From positions 1 through 23,527 of the IMG/VR virus record IMGVR_UViG_3300028829_000115: a stretch of 23,527 nt of DNA; one strand, written 5' to 3'. The DNA is from a virus. The notes beneath the pieces were generated by a model. The model did not search any database and was not told the origin of the DNA. It saw nothing but the letters and a program-made list of their open reading frames with translations. A program made the translations under genes and the position numbers. Shown piece by piece: positions 1-6,351 of this stretch (its first letter is position 1; every line of letters starts with the position of its first letter).

Positions 1-407
1 CTACGAGTAGTGGCCCTCTTAGCTAAGTTATCAACGACAGTTTGAAGATTAGTGATAGCAGGATCATCAGGTGATGTAGCATTCTTAGCAGCATTTACAG
101 CGGATGTCAAGTCAAAAGTTGTAGGAAGATCCTCACCACCTAATAAATCTTCACGAATATCACCTGTCTCCAGTTGATAAGGTTTCAACAAACCCTCTAG
201 CTCTGTAGCTTTTGCTTTAGCTTGAGTAGCTGGAGTATCCTCAACTGTTGTTGTGCTGGCTTGTTGACCCTGTTGCTGTAATTCAACAACCGAACGGAAT
301 TGAGCATTGTAAGCAGCTTCATTATCCACTGGATCAAGTTGAGCTAGTTTAAGCTGTTCTTCTTTTAAGTTGTTAGCATAATTAGGGTCGTTTGGATCTA
401 TTGCCAT
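1..407 (-). CDS. Gln/Ala-rich probable internal virion protein, 3' end cut by window
   Basis: An open frame of 135 codons starts at ATG 405-407 and runs off the left edge without a stop. The start MAIDPNDPNYANN is preceded by TAAGGA, in which the TAA is the stop codon of the upstream gene, about 8 nt before the ATG. The protein is rich in Gln, Ala, Asp and Thr, has no membrane segment or cysteine, and looks helical in part (residues 14-50 and 100-130). I recognise no family. Its place at the end of the tail/virion run, next to another Gln/Ala-rich protein, suggests an internal virion or ejection protein, but this is inference from position and composition only. Confidence 0.75.
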   Translation of the reverse strand, partial: MAIDPNDPNYANNLKEEQLKLAQLDPVDNEAAYNAQFRSVVELQQQGQQASTTTVEDTPATQAKAKATELEGLLKPYQLETGDIREDLLGGEDLPTTFDLTSAVNAAKNATSPDDPAITNLQTVVDNLAKRATTR

Positions 408-417
408 TAGGTTTTCC

Positions 418-1443
418 TTAGCGGTTTTGGCCCATTAAGCCTTGAGCAGTAATTCTTTGTCGTAAGATATCACGAGGGTCAATAGAGGTAGGACCGAGAG
501 CACTTGGGGCAGCAGCAGCTTGACCTTGAGCAGCAGGTCTAAAGGCTTGCGTCTGAGCAAACTGAGCAGCCGCTTGTTGAGTACCGGCTGGTTGAACACC
601 AGCAGCTTGCATCATAGCAGCACGAGGGGTAGCCTGAGCAGCCAATTGAGCTGCCTGTCGTTGAGCTAGAGTATTAGCTTGTTGACCAACATCAGTTACT
701 TGACGAGAGATCTGTTCCCGGCCAGTCATACCAGCTTCCATAGCTTGTGCTCTTTGACGTTGTGCTTCACGTTGATATGCCTGAGCTGCCTGTTCTAGTT
801 GTTGAATGTTCTGACCTACACCAGAAACCGCACCAGTGATATCTTGAATACCACCAGTAAGTTGAGTGCCTAGAGCTTCTTGACCACCCATCAAGCCAGC
901 TTGACCGGCGAATAATGTTTCGGGTTGACCTTCAGCAGCAGTACCAATGGCAGCTTGTTGAGCAGCCTGAGCAGAAGCTAGAGCTTCCTGACCACCAAAC
1001 AACGTTTGATCAGGAGCGGTCGGAGCACCAATTGCCCCAGAGATGCCAGATACATCTGTACCTACGCCGCTAATATCTTGAGCCAAACTTAATTGCCCAC
1101 CCATTAAACCTGCTTGACCAGACATCAATCCCTCTTGACCAGTCATCAATCCCTCTTGACCAGTCATAAGACCTTCCTGACCAGTCATAAGACCCGTTTG
1201 ACCTGCCCCTAAACCAGACACTTGCTGTTGTAAAGGTGTCAGTAGAGCACCAATATCTGTAGTCTCTGCGGGTGTTGCACTAAGTGCTTGCATCCTTGCT
1301 GGTACTCCACCTCTTTTTGCTTCTTTATACCCATGCAAAGCATAATGTTGATAGCCACTCGTCAATCCCCCCGGAGCAGCAACAGCTTGGGCAACGTCTG
1401 GATTTGCTTGTAAGTAAGCAGCTTCTTCTTCAGCAGTAAACAT
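418..1443 (-). CDS. Virion-associated protein with NPDV-type N-terminal motif and GQxGLM heptads
   Basis: 341 residues, not assigned to a family with confidence. Residues 8-45 (AAYLQANPDVAQAV, then YQHYALHGYKEAKRGG) match a short motif I recall from bacterial and phage surface proteins: an NPDV strand, then HY, G and a basic end. Residues 81-115 are five tandem heptads of the form GQxGLM(T/S/G). GQAGLMGGQEAL recurs once further on, near residues 181-192. Residues 215-310 are Gln/Ala-rich and probably helical, typical of internal or ejected podovirus proteins. The start is supported by AAAGGA, 7 nt upstream, which overlaps the TAG stop of the upstream gene. A KRGG motif at residues 43-46 is shared with two other proteins in this window. 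A role in the virion interior or tail tip is inferred. Confidence 0.75.
   Translation of the reverse strand: MFTAEEEAAYLQANPDVAQAVAAPGGLTSGYQHYALHGYKEAKRGGVPARMQALSATPAETTDIGALLTPLQQQVSGLGAGQTGLMTGQEGLMTGQEGLMTGQEGLMSGQAGLMGGQLSLAQDISGVGTDVSGISGAIGAPTAPDQTLFGGQEALASAQAAQQAAIGTAAEGQPETLFAGQAGLMGGQEALGTQLTGGIQDITGAVSGVGQNIQQLEQAAQAYQREAQRQRAQAMEAGMTGREQISRQVTDVGQQANTLAQRQAAQLAAQATPRAAMMQAAGVQPAGTQQAAAQFAQTQAFRPAAQGQAAAAPSALGPTSIDPRDILRQRITAQGLMGQNR
1099..1203 (-). repeat. Five tandem 21-nt repeats encoding GQxGLMx heptads
   Basis: Five in-frame 21-nt units inside the gene at 418-1443 encode GQTGLMT, GQEGLMT (twice), GQEGLMS and GQAGLMG. The inner units are nearly identical at the DNA level, so unit number could vary by slippage without breaking the frame. 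Confidence 0.9.
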
Positions 1444-1444
1444 T

Positions 1445-1473
1445 ATTCTATCCTTTATCTAAAGCTTTGTCAA
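1445..1473 (-). promoter_or_regulatory. Candidate internal sigma70 promoter
   Basis: On the minus strand TTGACA (1468-1473) is followed by exactly 17 nt and TAGAAT (1445-1450, five of six bases). The predicted start, near 1438, lies just inside the gene at 418-1443, so its ATG would be missing from the transcript. The promoter would therefore serve the genes further left, or it may be a chance match. It also overlaps the Shine-Dalgarno sequence of that gene. Confidence 0.35.
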
Positions 1474-1678
1474 GCTTATCTTCTACGCGATGAAGTGCAT
1501 CCATAACCTGTCGCATATCATCTCTAAGTTCTCTACGAGTAGCATACTCTTCACGAGTTTTATTTACCAGGATGTCGATACGTTTCATCTCAGCCACTAA
1601 ACTACGAAACCCCCAAAATGCTGGAGCAATAATTAAAGTCAGTACAATATTCCAAAAGATTACAGGTGAGATATCCAT
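1448..1678 (-). CDS. Small membrane protein with coiled coil, holin- or spanin-like layout
   Basis: 76 residues. A hydrophobic segment at about residues 6-25 (VIFWNIVLTLIIAPAFWGF) is followed by a charged helical region, residues 28-76, with the heptad-like pattern of a coiled coil (KTREEYATRRELRDDMRQ, then HRVEDKLDKALDKG). This would place a short N-terminus and one membrane helix in the inner membrane with the helical tail on one side. Small proteins of this shape are common in marine phages and are sometimes labelled holin, but nothing here proves a lysis role. The start has AGGA 7 nt upstream. The TAG stop lies within the Shine-Dalgarno region of the next gene, so the two are probably translationally coupled. 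Confidence 0.8.
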   Translation of the reverse strand: MDISPVIFWNIVLTLIIAPAFWGFRSLVAEMKRIDILVNKTREEYATRRELRDDMRQVMDALHRVEDKLDKALDKG

Positions 1679-1693
1679 AAATCATTTCCTAGC

Positions 1694-2467
1694 TTAATCG
1701 TAGCGGTAGAGTTGCTTTGTCAGTTCTTGACCAACCTTTAAGAATTGTTCCGGTAACTCTACTTTGTGACTGCGCCTTGATATTGTAGGCCGCACTTCAT
1801 GTAGTTTATTAATCTCGTAGCTAAAATCATCTTCTTCAAAAGGACGAGTGATATTAGAAAGATCGTGCTGATATGCAGGTAGATCACAAAACTCGTATAC
1901 TTTATTCAGCACATCTGAGGTGTTGTTGATAATATCGTCATACTCAAGATATAGAACATTAGGATCTTTTACGAACTTAGATAATTTACACCCTTTAAGA
2001 TTATTGTGGATGGGAACGTCACCCCCTAAAATCCAATCATAAATATGTTCGTCAGAATACTTCGGATGCATTAAGTTGTAAAAAGAACTTAAAATTTGCT
2101 CTACGGGGCGTCTAAAACAAATTACCTTAACGTCCATACCAAAATATTTCATGGCTAATTTTCTATTTGCAGCCAGTAACCATCCCCTACCTTTTTCAAT
2201 AATAAATTTTTCGTTTGCATTTTTATAATATGACTTAATAGTACAAGCTACTAAATCTGTCCGCACATCCTCTAATCTTTTTTGTGCGTTGAGATCTTCT
2301 CTCGCCCCATTTTGATCAACAGAATTATGAGCATTCCACATTAAATCTACTAAAGGGCTGTTGCCGCTGCCATGAACATGAGGGTTCTGCGACAAAATGG
2401 ATGCTAGTAATGTAGATCCAGTTCTAGGCATACCAGCGAATAAAATAAAAGTTTTGTTTTTAAACAT
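1694..2467 (-). CDS. PAPS-dependent sulfotransferase-family protein
   Basis: 257 residues, a normal length for a single-domain sulfotransferase. The 5'-phosphosulfate-binding loop is AGMPRTGSTL at residues 11-20. The 3'-phosphate-binding region is VICFRRPVEQILSSFY at residues 115-130, with the expected Arg and Ser. Members transfer a sulfate group from PAPS to a sugar, lipid or protein; the acceptor cannot be read from the sequence. The gene starts 2 nt after the stop of the polyglycine protein and has no clear Shine-Dalgarno sequence, so it probably depends on re-initiation. It is visibly richer in A+T, Lys and Asn than the structural genes around it, as expected of a recently acquired cargo gene. 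It may modify the host envelope or the neighbouring adhesin; both are inference. Confidence 0.88.
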   Translation of the reverse strand: MFKNKTFILFAGMPRTGSTLLASILSQNPHVHGSGNSPLVDLMWNAHNSVDQNGAREDLNAQKRLEDVRTDLVACTIKSYYKNANEKFIIEKGRGWLLAANRKLAMKYFGMDVKVICFRRPVEQILSSFYNLMHPKYSDEHIYDWILGGDVPIHNNLKGCKLSKFVKDPNVLYLEYDDIINNTSDVLNKVYEFCDLPAYQHDLSNITRPFEEDDFSYEINKLHEVRPTISRRSHKVELPEQFLKVGQELTKQLYRYD

Positions 2468-2469
2468 AG

Positions 2470-3429
2470 TTAATTAAATTGTATCACTGCGTTTGAGGTA
2501 AATTCATAAGATTTAAATGTTGAGTACGTTCTTTTTGTAGCAGCACCAGATGTAAAACTAATATCGGGATATTCTTGAGGGTATCTAATAATAACAATAC
2601 CTTTCCCGCCAGGGGCTTGTTTACCCCCACCACCACCTAAACCGTCTGTCCCTGGGGAACCTGGGGTTCCAGAGCTTAGACTACCGCCCCCGCCACCTCC
2701 AAATACAGGGAAAGTAATACCAGTATCACCATACCTTCCACTACCACCGCCAGCATAAATAATCGAAGTACCGTCTTTAAATACATTGGGCGCTCCATCG
2801 CCACCTGAAGTACCGAACTTCTCATTAATGGGGTTAAATCCGGCGGCAGCAGCGGCGGCGGTAGTGCCGACCAACCTTGGTCTGGGTAATCCAGGTACTC
2901 CAGGCTCACCGGCTCCTCCGCCGCCACCAGCTCTATAGCTTGGTTGTCCATCACCACCTGGATTACCATTGGCGGTTGAACCACCACCAACACCCTTTGG
3001 GTTTCCAGGATTGTCACCCGTTCCACCACCTCCAGACCCCCCTGGATTACCATCCTGTTCACCTGGAGGAGTGCCGCTAGCACCATGACCACCCCCAATT
3101 GCAACAAGATTAAGTGTTTCGGCAGAGTCTTTAAAACTACTGGATCCACCATTCGCTGCGACTCCCCCACCGTCTCCGATTGTAACTGTGTAGGGTATAC
3201 CGTTAGTTACTGTTGCGCCAGTAGTCGCAAGAAAACCTCCTGCACCGCCACCTCCGCCATAGCCGAAATTACCGCCACCACCACCACCTCCGACAACTAA
3301 AACATCAAGCTGATCGAGCGGCAATCTTTCCCATGTATCCAATTGGTTTCTCTCAGCTACTTCATTCAGATCCCAAACAAAAGAGGTAGCTGTCGCGCTA
3401 ACATGATCAAATCCAATACTTCTTGCCAT
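2470..3429 (-). CDS. Polyglycine-rich tail adhesin-like protein
   Basis: 319 residues. After a 40-residue N-terminal region, LDVLVVGGGGGGG (residues 41-53) opens a long glycine-rich core that alternates runs of four to seven Gly with short beta-like segments (YTVTIGDGG, NLVAIGGGHG, SIIYAGGGSG). It ends with GGKGIVIIRYP near residue 280, and a 35-residue C-terminal region follows. The opening and closing motifs are those I recall from glycine-rich phage tail proteins. Polyglycine II folds of this kind form receptor-binding tips in some phages, such as the gp38 adhesin of T4-like S16. It follows the fibre and two small virion genes. Codons are GC-rich with many CC-ACC triplets, so copy number of Gly runs could vary. 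Receptor binding is inferred. Confidence 0.75.
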   Translation of the reverse strand: MARSIGFDHVSATATSFVWDLNEVAERNQLDTWERLPLDQLDVLVVGGGGGGGNFGYGGGGGAGGFLATTGATVTNGIPYTVTIGDGGGVAANGGSSSFKDSAETLNLVAIGGGHGASGTPPGEQDGNPGGSGGGGTGDNPGNPKGVGGGSTANGNPGGDGQPSYRAGGGGGAGEPGVPGLPRPRLVGTTAAAAAAGFNPINEKFGTSGGDGAPNVFKDGTSIIYAGGGSGRYGDTGITFPVFGGGGGGSLSSGTPGSPGTDGLGGGGGKQAPGGKGIVIIRYPQEYPDISFTSGAATKRTYSTFKSYEFTSNAVIQFN

Positions 3430-3447
3430 TATCGAATAATCCTATAT

Positions 3448-3822
3448 TTAACTTATTTCCTGATAAGAGACTGTAATCTCAATATCATCAGCAGCAGATG
3501 GAGTTGCTTTAATACTCATTGCCTCCTCTAAAAATATAGGGGAGTTTTTATCAATAACCACAACTGAGGCATCCGCAGGGACTACAACCGTACTTGCCAG
3601 CGCAAAACCTGTACCTGCTCCTGCCGGTTCATTATGGACTGTGACTGTTACATCGGCGGCTACACTACCGTCCACATTCGCTGCATAAAGTGATACCACC
3701 TGCATAACTATTCCACTATTAGATGCGTTGCTTAGAACACTAATACCACCAGTTGAACTTAGCGCAACTGAATCAGTCTTTGCGGTAATAGTAGCAACAT
3801 TGACGATATTAGGCGCTGCCAT
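3448..3822 (-). CDS. Small beta-rich virion protein
   Basis: 124 residues, with no membrane segment and no cysteine. The pattern MAAPNIVNVATITAKT at the start, then NVDGSVAADVTVTV and VPADASVVVIDKNSPIFLEE, ending VSYQEIS, strongly resembles a small protein I recall from marine T4-like cyanophages and other marine phages, annotated there as a virion structural or accessory protein. The sequence reads as a beta sandwich. A strong AAAGGAG lies 9 nt before the ATG. Its place between fibre-region genes suggests a tail or surface component. The function is unproven; the family resemblance is from memory. Confidence 0.7.
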   Translation of the reverse strand: MAAPNIVNVATITAKTDSVALSSTGGISVLSNASNSGIVMQVVSLYAANVDGSVAADVTVTVHNEPAGAGTGFALASTVVVPADASVVVIDKNSPIFLEEAMSIKATPSAADDIEITVSYQEIS

Positions 3823-3845
3823 AATTAATTACTCCTTTATGTACT

Positions 3846-4226
3846 TTAGCCATTTATATGCTCCAACCAAGCCTCTTCTGACTCAAAGTCAGCAGGGTCA
3901 GGTTCGCCAGAAATTTGATCTTCTGGGCGTCTAATGCGAAGCCTCCATCCGTCTGTTGGGTCGGGTTCAATATACGGAGCATTTTCAGGTTCCGGGATTT
4001 TTTCACTTACAACCCATTCGTTGTTTAACCAATCTAACCTATGAGTATCTTTATTAAAACTAGGGGGATCAGGTACTTCTGTATAACCAGCCTCCGTAAA
4101 ATGATTCAATACGGCCTCTCCGGTATACGTTCTATTACCTCCGGGTGATTGAGAATCAAGAACTCTTATTCTAGGGGGGAGAGTTCGTTGTGGATTATAA
4201 GCCCCCTCTTTGAAATACCATACCAT
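3846..4226 (-). CDS. Hypothetical tail-region protein
   Basis: 126 residues, rich in Pro, Glu and Trp, with no membrane segment. It begins MVWYFKEGAYNPQRTLPPR and ends with acidic PDPADFESEEAWLEHING. It starts 5 nt after the fibre stop codon and is probably translated from the same message with only a weak GGA upstream. Small proteins directly after a fibre gene are often fibre chaperones or distal tail parts, and the many aromatic residues and lack of low complexity suggest a folded domain. I do not recognise the family. Confidence 0.65.
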   Translation of the reverse strand: MVWYFKEGAYNPQRTLPPRIRVLDSQSPGGNRTYTGEAVLNHFTEAGYTEVPDPPSFNKDTHRLDWLNNEWVVSEKIPEPENAPYIEPDPTDGWRLRIRRPEDQISGEPDPADFESEEAWLEHING

Positions 4227-4231
4227 TTTTA

Positions 4232-6349
4232 TTATCCAAAAATTAATGCCATTGCAATTGCAAGACCTGCACCACCTGTAGCGGCTGTTTCTTGTTTAGA
4301 ACCGTCTGGGAAGATTAGACCGTTACCCGTAGTTGTAATACGCATATTACCAGTAACTTCTAAAGCAGTACCCGCTGTTACAGCAGCAGTGTTGATACCT
4401 ACGCTGGTAGTTGTAATGGTTACTGAGCCGATTGACGATGCGCTGCCTGTAACTGTAACATTTGTTGCACCAATTGTAGTTGCAGTAATAGCACCAGATA
4501 CGGTAAGATCACCTGTAACTGTAGCAGATGTGCTAGTAAAGGCTACTGCCCCGACAGTAGATGCACTGCCAACAATGGTAATATTAGACGCTGTGATGTT
4601 AGTAGTTACAGTAAGTGCATTAACACCAGTGACATTGTTAGAATCATCAATGATGACACCAGAGTTATTTAAGTTTGAACCTCCAGTACCGTCAAATCGC
4701 GCAACTGCGTTATCTGTTGCAGTACCTGGGCCAGATACATCACCATCACCTGCATCACCTTTGTCACCAGTCAAAGCGATGTCTACTAACAGAGAGTCGC
4801 CGCTTGTAAATGGTGCAACACCACTTGCCCCCTTATTAGCAACAGTTAGCTTTTGATAACCAGAAGCATTTGTAACTGCTGTCACACTATACTGGGCAAA
4901 TACTTCTGGGAAGGTAGCTTTACGAAGCGTAACAGTACCGAGGACACCAGAAGGATTGTTACCACCTGACAGCAAAGAAATAAACGCAGTCATATCAGCA
5001 CTGCTGAGAGCGTCTACATTATCAATAAAGATTGTTGTTGCTGCTGTTGATGAAGCATTGTTAAGTCTAATATTACCATCACCGGGATCTGCGTCAGCGG
5101 TTGCCCCACTAAATGTGTAGGACATAGCTGAACCTGGATCAAAGATATTAGTAATGCCAGTGATTGATCCGCCGGTGATATCAACATTACCAGAGATGAG
5201 TTTAGTAACTGTAACTGCTGTAGAGGTAAAGGTAGCAGCACCAATTGATGATGCGCTGCCTGTAGCGGTAATGTTACTTACACTGATGGTGGATGCACTA
5301 ATGTTTCCTGCTACAGATAAGGTAGAAGCTGTAATAGAACCAGAGACAGACAGATCACCTGTAACAGTAGCTGTAGTTTCAGTGAATGCTACTGCACCAA
5401 TACTAGAGGAATCACCAGTGACAGTTACATTAACTGCTGAGATAGTCGAGGCTGTGACAGATCCAGAGACTACTAGATTCCCAGTAATGGTAGCAGAGGT
5501 AGTCGTAAATGCTACAGCACCGATTGATGATGCGCTACCCGTCACAGAAACATTAACAGCAGAGATCGTAGAGGCTGTTACAGATCCAGATACTGTTAAG
5601 TTACCAGTAACAGTGGCTGATGTAGATGTAAAAGCAACCGAACCAATGCTAGATGCGCTGCCTGTTATTGTTACATCAGAAGCAGAAAAAGCACCAGTTA
5701 CATCTAGCGTACCTGTTACAGTAGCCCCTGTTGAAGTGAATGCTACAGAACCAATGCTTGATGCGCTACCAGTTACAGTAACATTAGTTGCACCTAGTGC
5801 GGTAAATGTACCAGCAGCAGGTGTTGTCCCACCAATTACGGCATTATCAATAGTACCTGAGTCGATGTCTGCGGATGAAGCATTTACTACAGTGAACGTA
5901 CCAGCAGCCGGGGTCGCACCACCGATAACCGCATTATCAATCGTACCGGCATTAATATCAGCAGTATCAGCAACGAGAGAGTCGATATTAGCAGTGCCAT
6001 CGAGGTGAAGATCTTTAAATTGAAATGTAGCAGTACCAAGATCTATATCATTATTAGTAAACGGTACAATCGCGCCATCTTGGATACTAACCTGACCAAC
6101 GGCTGCGGAAGATACTTCGACGTAGAAATTAAGTTGATTGGTGGACGTATCTACAAAGATTAAATTGTTTTGATCGAGATCAGCGATACGATTAATCGGC
6201 GGACCTTCATTTGCTGTACCGTCGTGTTTGTGACCTGTGCTCTCATTAAATGCGGCTAAGACTTGGTTAAACTCCGCATTAAGAGGTGGAGCCGAAACGA
6301 TCTCACCGTTCAGGATCTGCGCCGCTGATTGTCTACTGTAACCTGCCAT
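4232..6349 (-). CDS. Tail fibre with about seven beta-repeat units
   Basis: 705 residues from the start chosen here. The ATG at 6347-6349 gives MAGYSRQSAAQILNGE and lies 2 nt after the stop of the upstream gene; an ATG 39 nt earlier would add 13 residues inside that gene. The N-terminus contains GHKHDGT (residues 38-44), typical of phage fibre attachment domains. Two copies of GTIDNAVIGG(A/T)TPAAGTFT follow near residues 135-183. Five units of about 40 residues built on VTGSASSIG..VAFTST..TVTG span 190-386 and two more span 590-649. In between is VSGPGTATDNAVARFDGT (near 538-555), a motif known from many fibres. The C-terminus has LIFPDGSKQETAA and a hydrophobic end. It should form a trimeric, receptor-facing fibre. 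No peptidase-type chaperone domain is seen. Confidence 0.85.
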   Translation of the reverse strand: MAGYSRQSAAQILNGEIVSAPPLNAEFNQVLAAFNESTGHKHDGTANEGPPINRIADLDQNNLIFVDTSTNQLNFYVEVSSAAVGQVSIQDGAIVPFTNNDIDLGTATFQFKDLHLDGTANIDSLVADTADINAGTIDNAVIGGATPAAGTFTVVNASSADIDSGTIDNAVIGGTTPAAGTFTALGATNVTVTGSASSIGSVAFTSTGATVTGTLDVTGAFSASDVTITGSASSIGSVAFTSTSATVTGNLTVSGSVTASTISAVNVSVTGSASSIGAVAFTTTSATITGNLVVSGSVTASTISAVNVTVTGDSSSIGAVAFTETTATVTGDLSVSGSITASTLSVAGNISASTISVSNITATGSASSIGAATFTSTAVTVTKLISGNVDITGGSITGITNIFDPGSAMSYTFSGATADADPGDGNIRLNNASSTAATTIFIDNVDALSSADMTAFISLLSGGNNPSGVLGTVTLRKATFPEVFAQYSVTAVTNASGYQKLTVANKGASGVAPFTSGDSLLVDIALTGDKGDAGDGDVSGPGTATDNAVARFDGTGGSNLNNSGVIIDDSNNVTGVNALTVTTNITASNITIVGSASTVGAVAFTSTSATVTGDLTVSGAITATTIGATNVTVTGSASSIGSVTITTTSVGINTAAVTAGTALEVTGNMRITTTGNGLIFPDGSKQETAATGGAGLAIAMALIFG
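4403..4582 (-). repeat. Fibre repeat block 2, two units
   Basis: Two further units of the fibre repeat, VGSASTVGAVAFTST and VTGSASSIGSVTITTTS, lie near the C-terminal end of the fibre. They are separated from block 1 by about 200 residues of unrelated sequence. Confidence 0.8.
5192..5782 (-). repeat. Fibre repeat block 1, five units of about 120 nt
   Basis: Direct repeats inside the fibre gene encode (V/I)xVTGSASSIG(S/A)VAFT plus a SGSVTASTISAVN-type spacer. The minus-strand code for GSASSIG recurs with few changes, and two adjacent units are almost the same. Two related units lie at 4403-4582. Confidence 0.85.
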
Positions 6350-6351
6350 GA

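Noticed and set aside
2676-3170. Minus-strand frame of 164 codons inside the polyglycine gene
   Set aside because: GGN-rich codons keep the alternative frame open; the Val/Leu-rich product has no start signal and the main frame has recognisable motifs.
4149-4856. Plus-strand open frame of 235 codons
   Set aside because: It lies over the fibre 3' end and the next gene in antisense, with a composition set by the fibre repeats and no promoter or ribosome site.
4403-5782. CRISPR-like regular repeats
   Set aside because: The repeats are in-frame coding units of the fibre with diverged copies, not short identical repeats with unique spacers.
5154-6008. Plus-strand open frame of 284 codons
   Set aside because: It is antisense to the repetitive fibre gene; its periodic Val/Thr/Pro sequence mirrors the fibre repeats, it has no ribosome site, and no other plus-strand gene exists in the window.
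2470-6349. Diversity-generating retroelement acting on fibre or adhesin
   Set aside because: No reverse transcriptase, template repeat or adenine-biased variable repeat pair is visible in the window.
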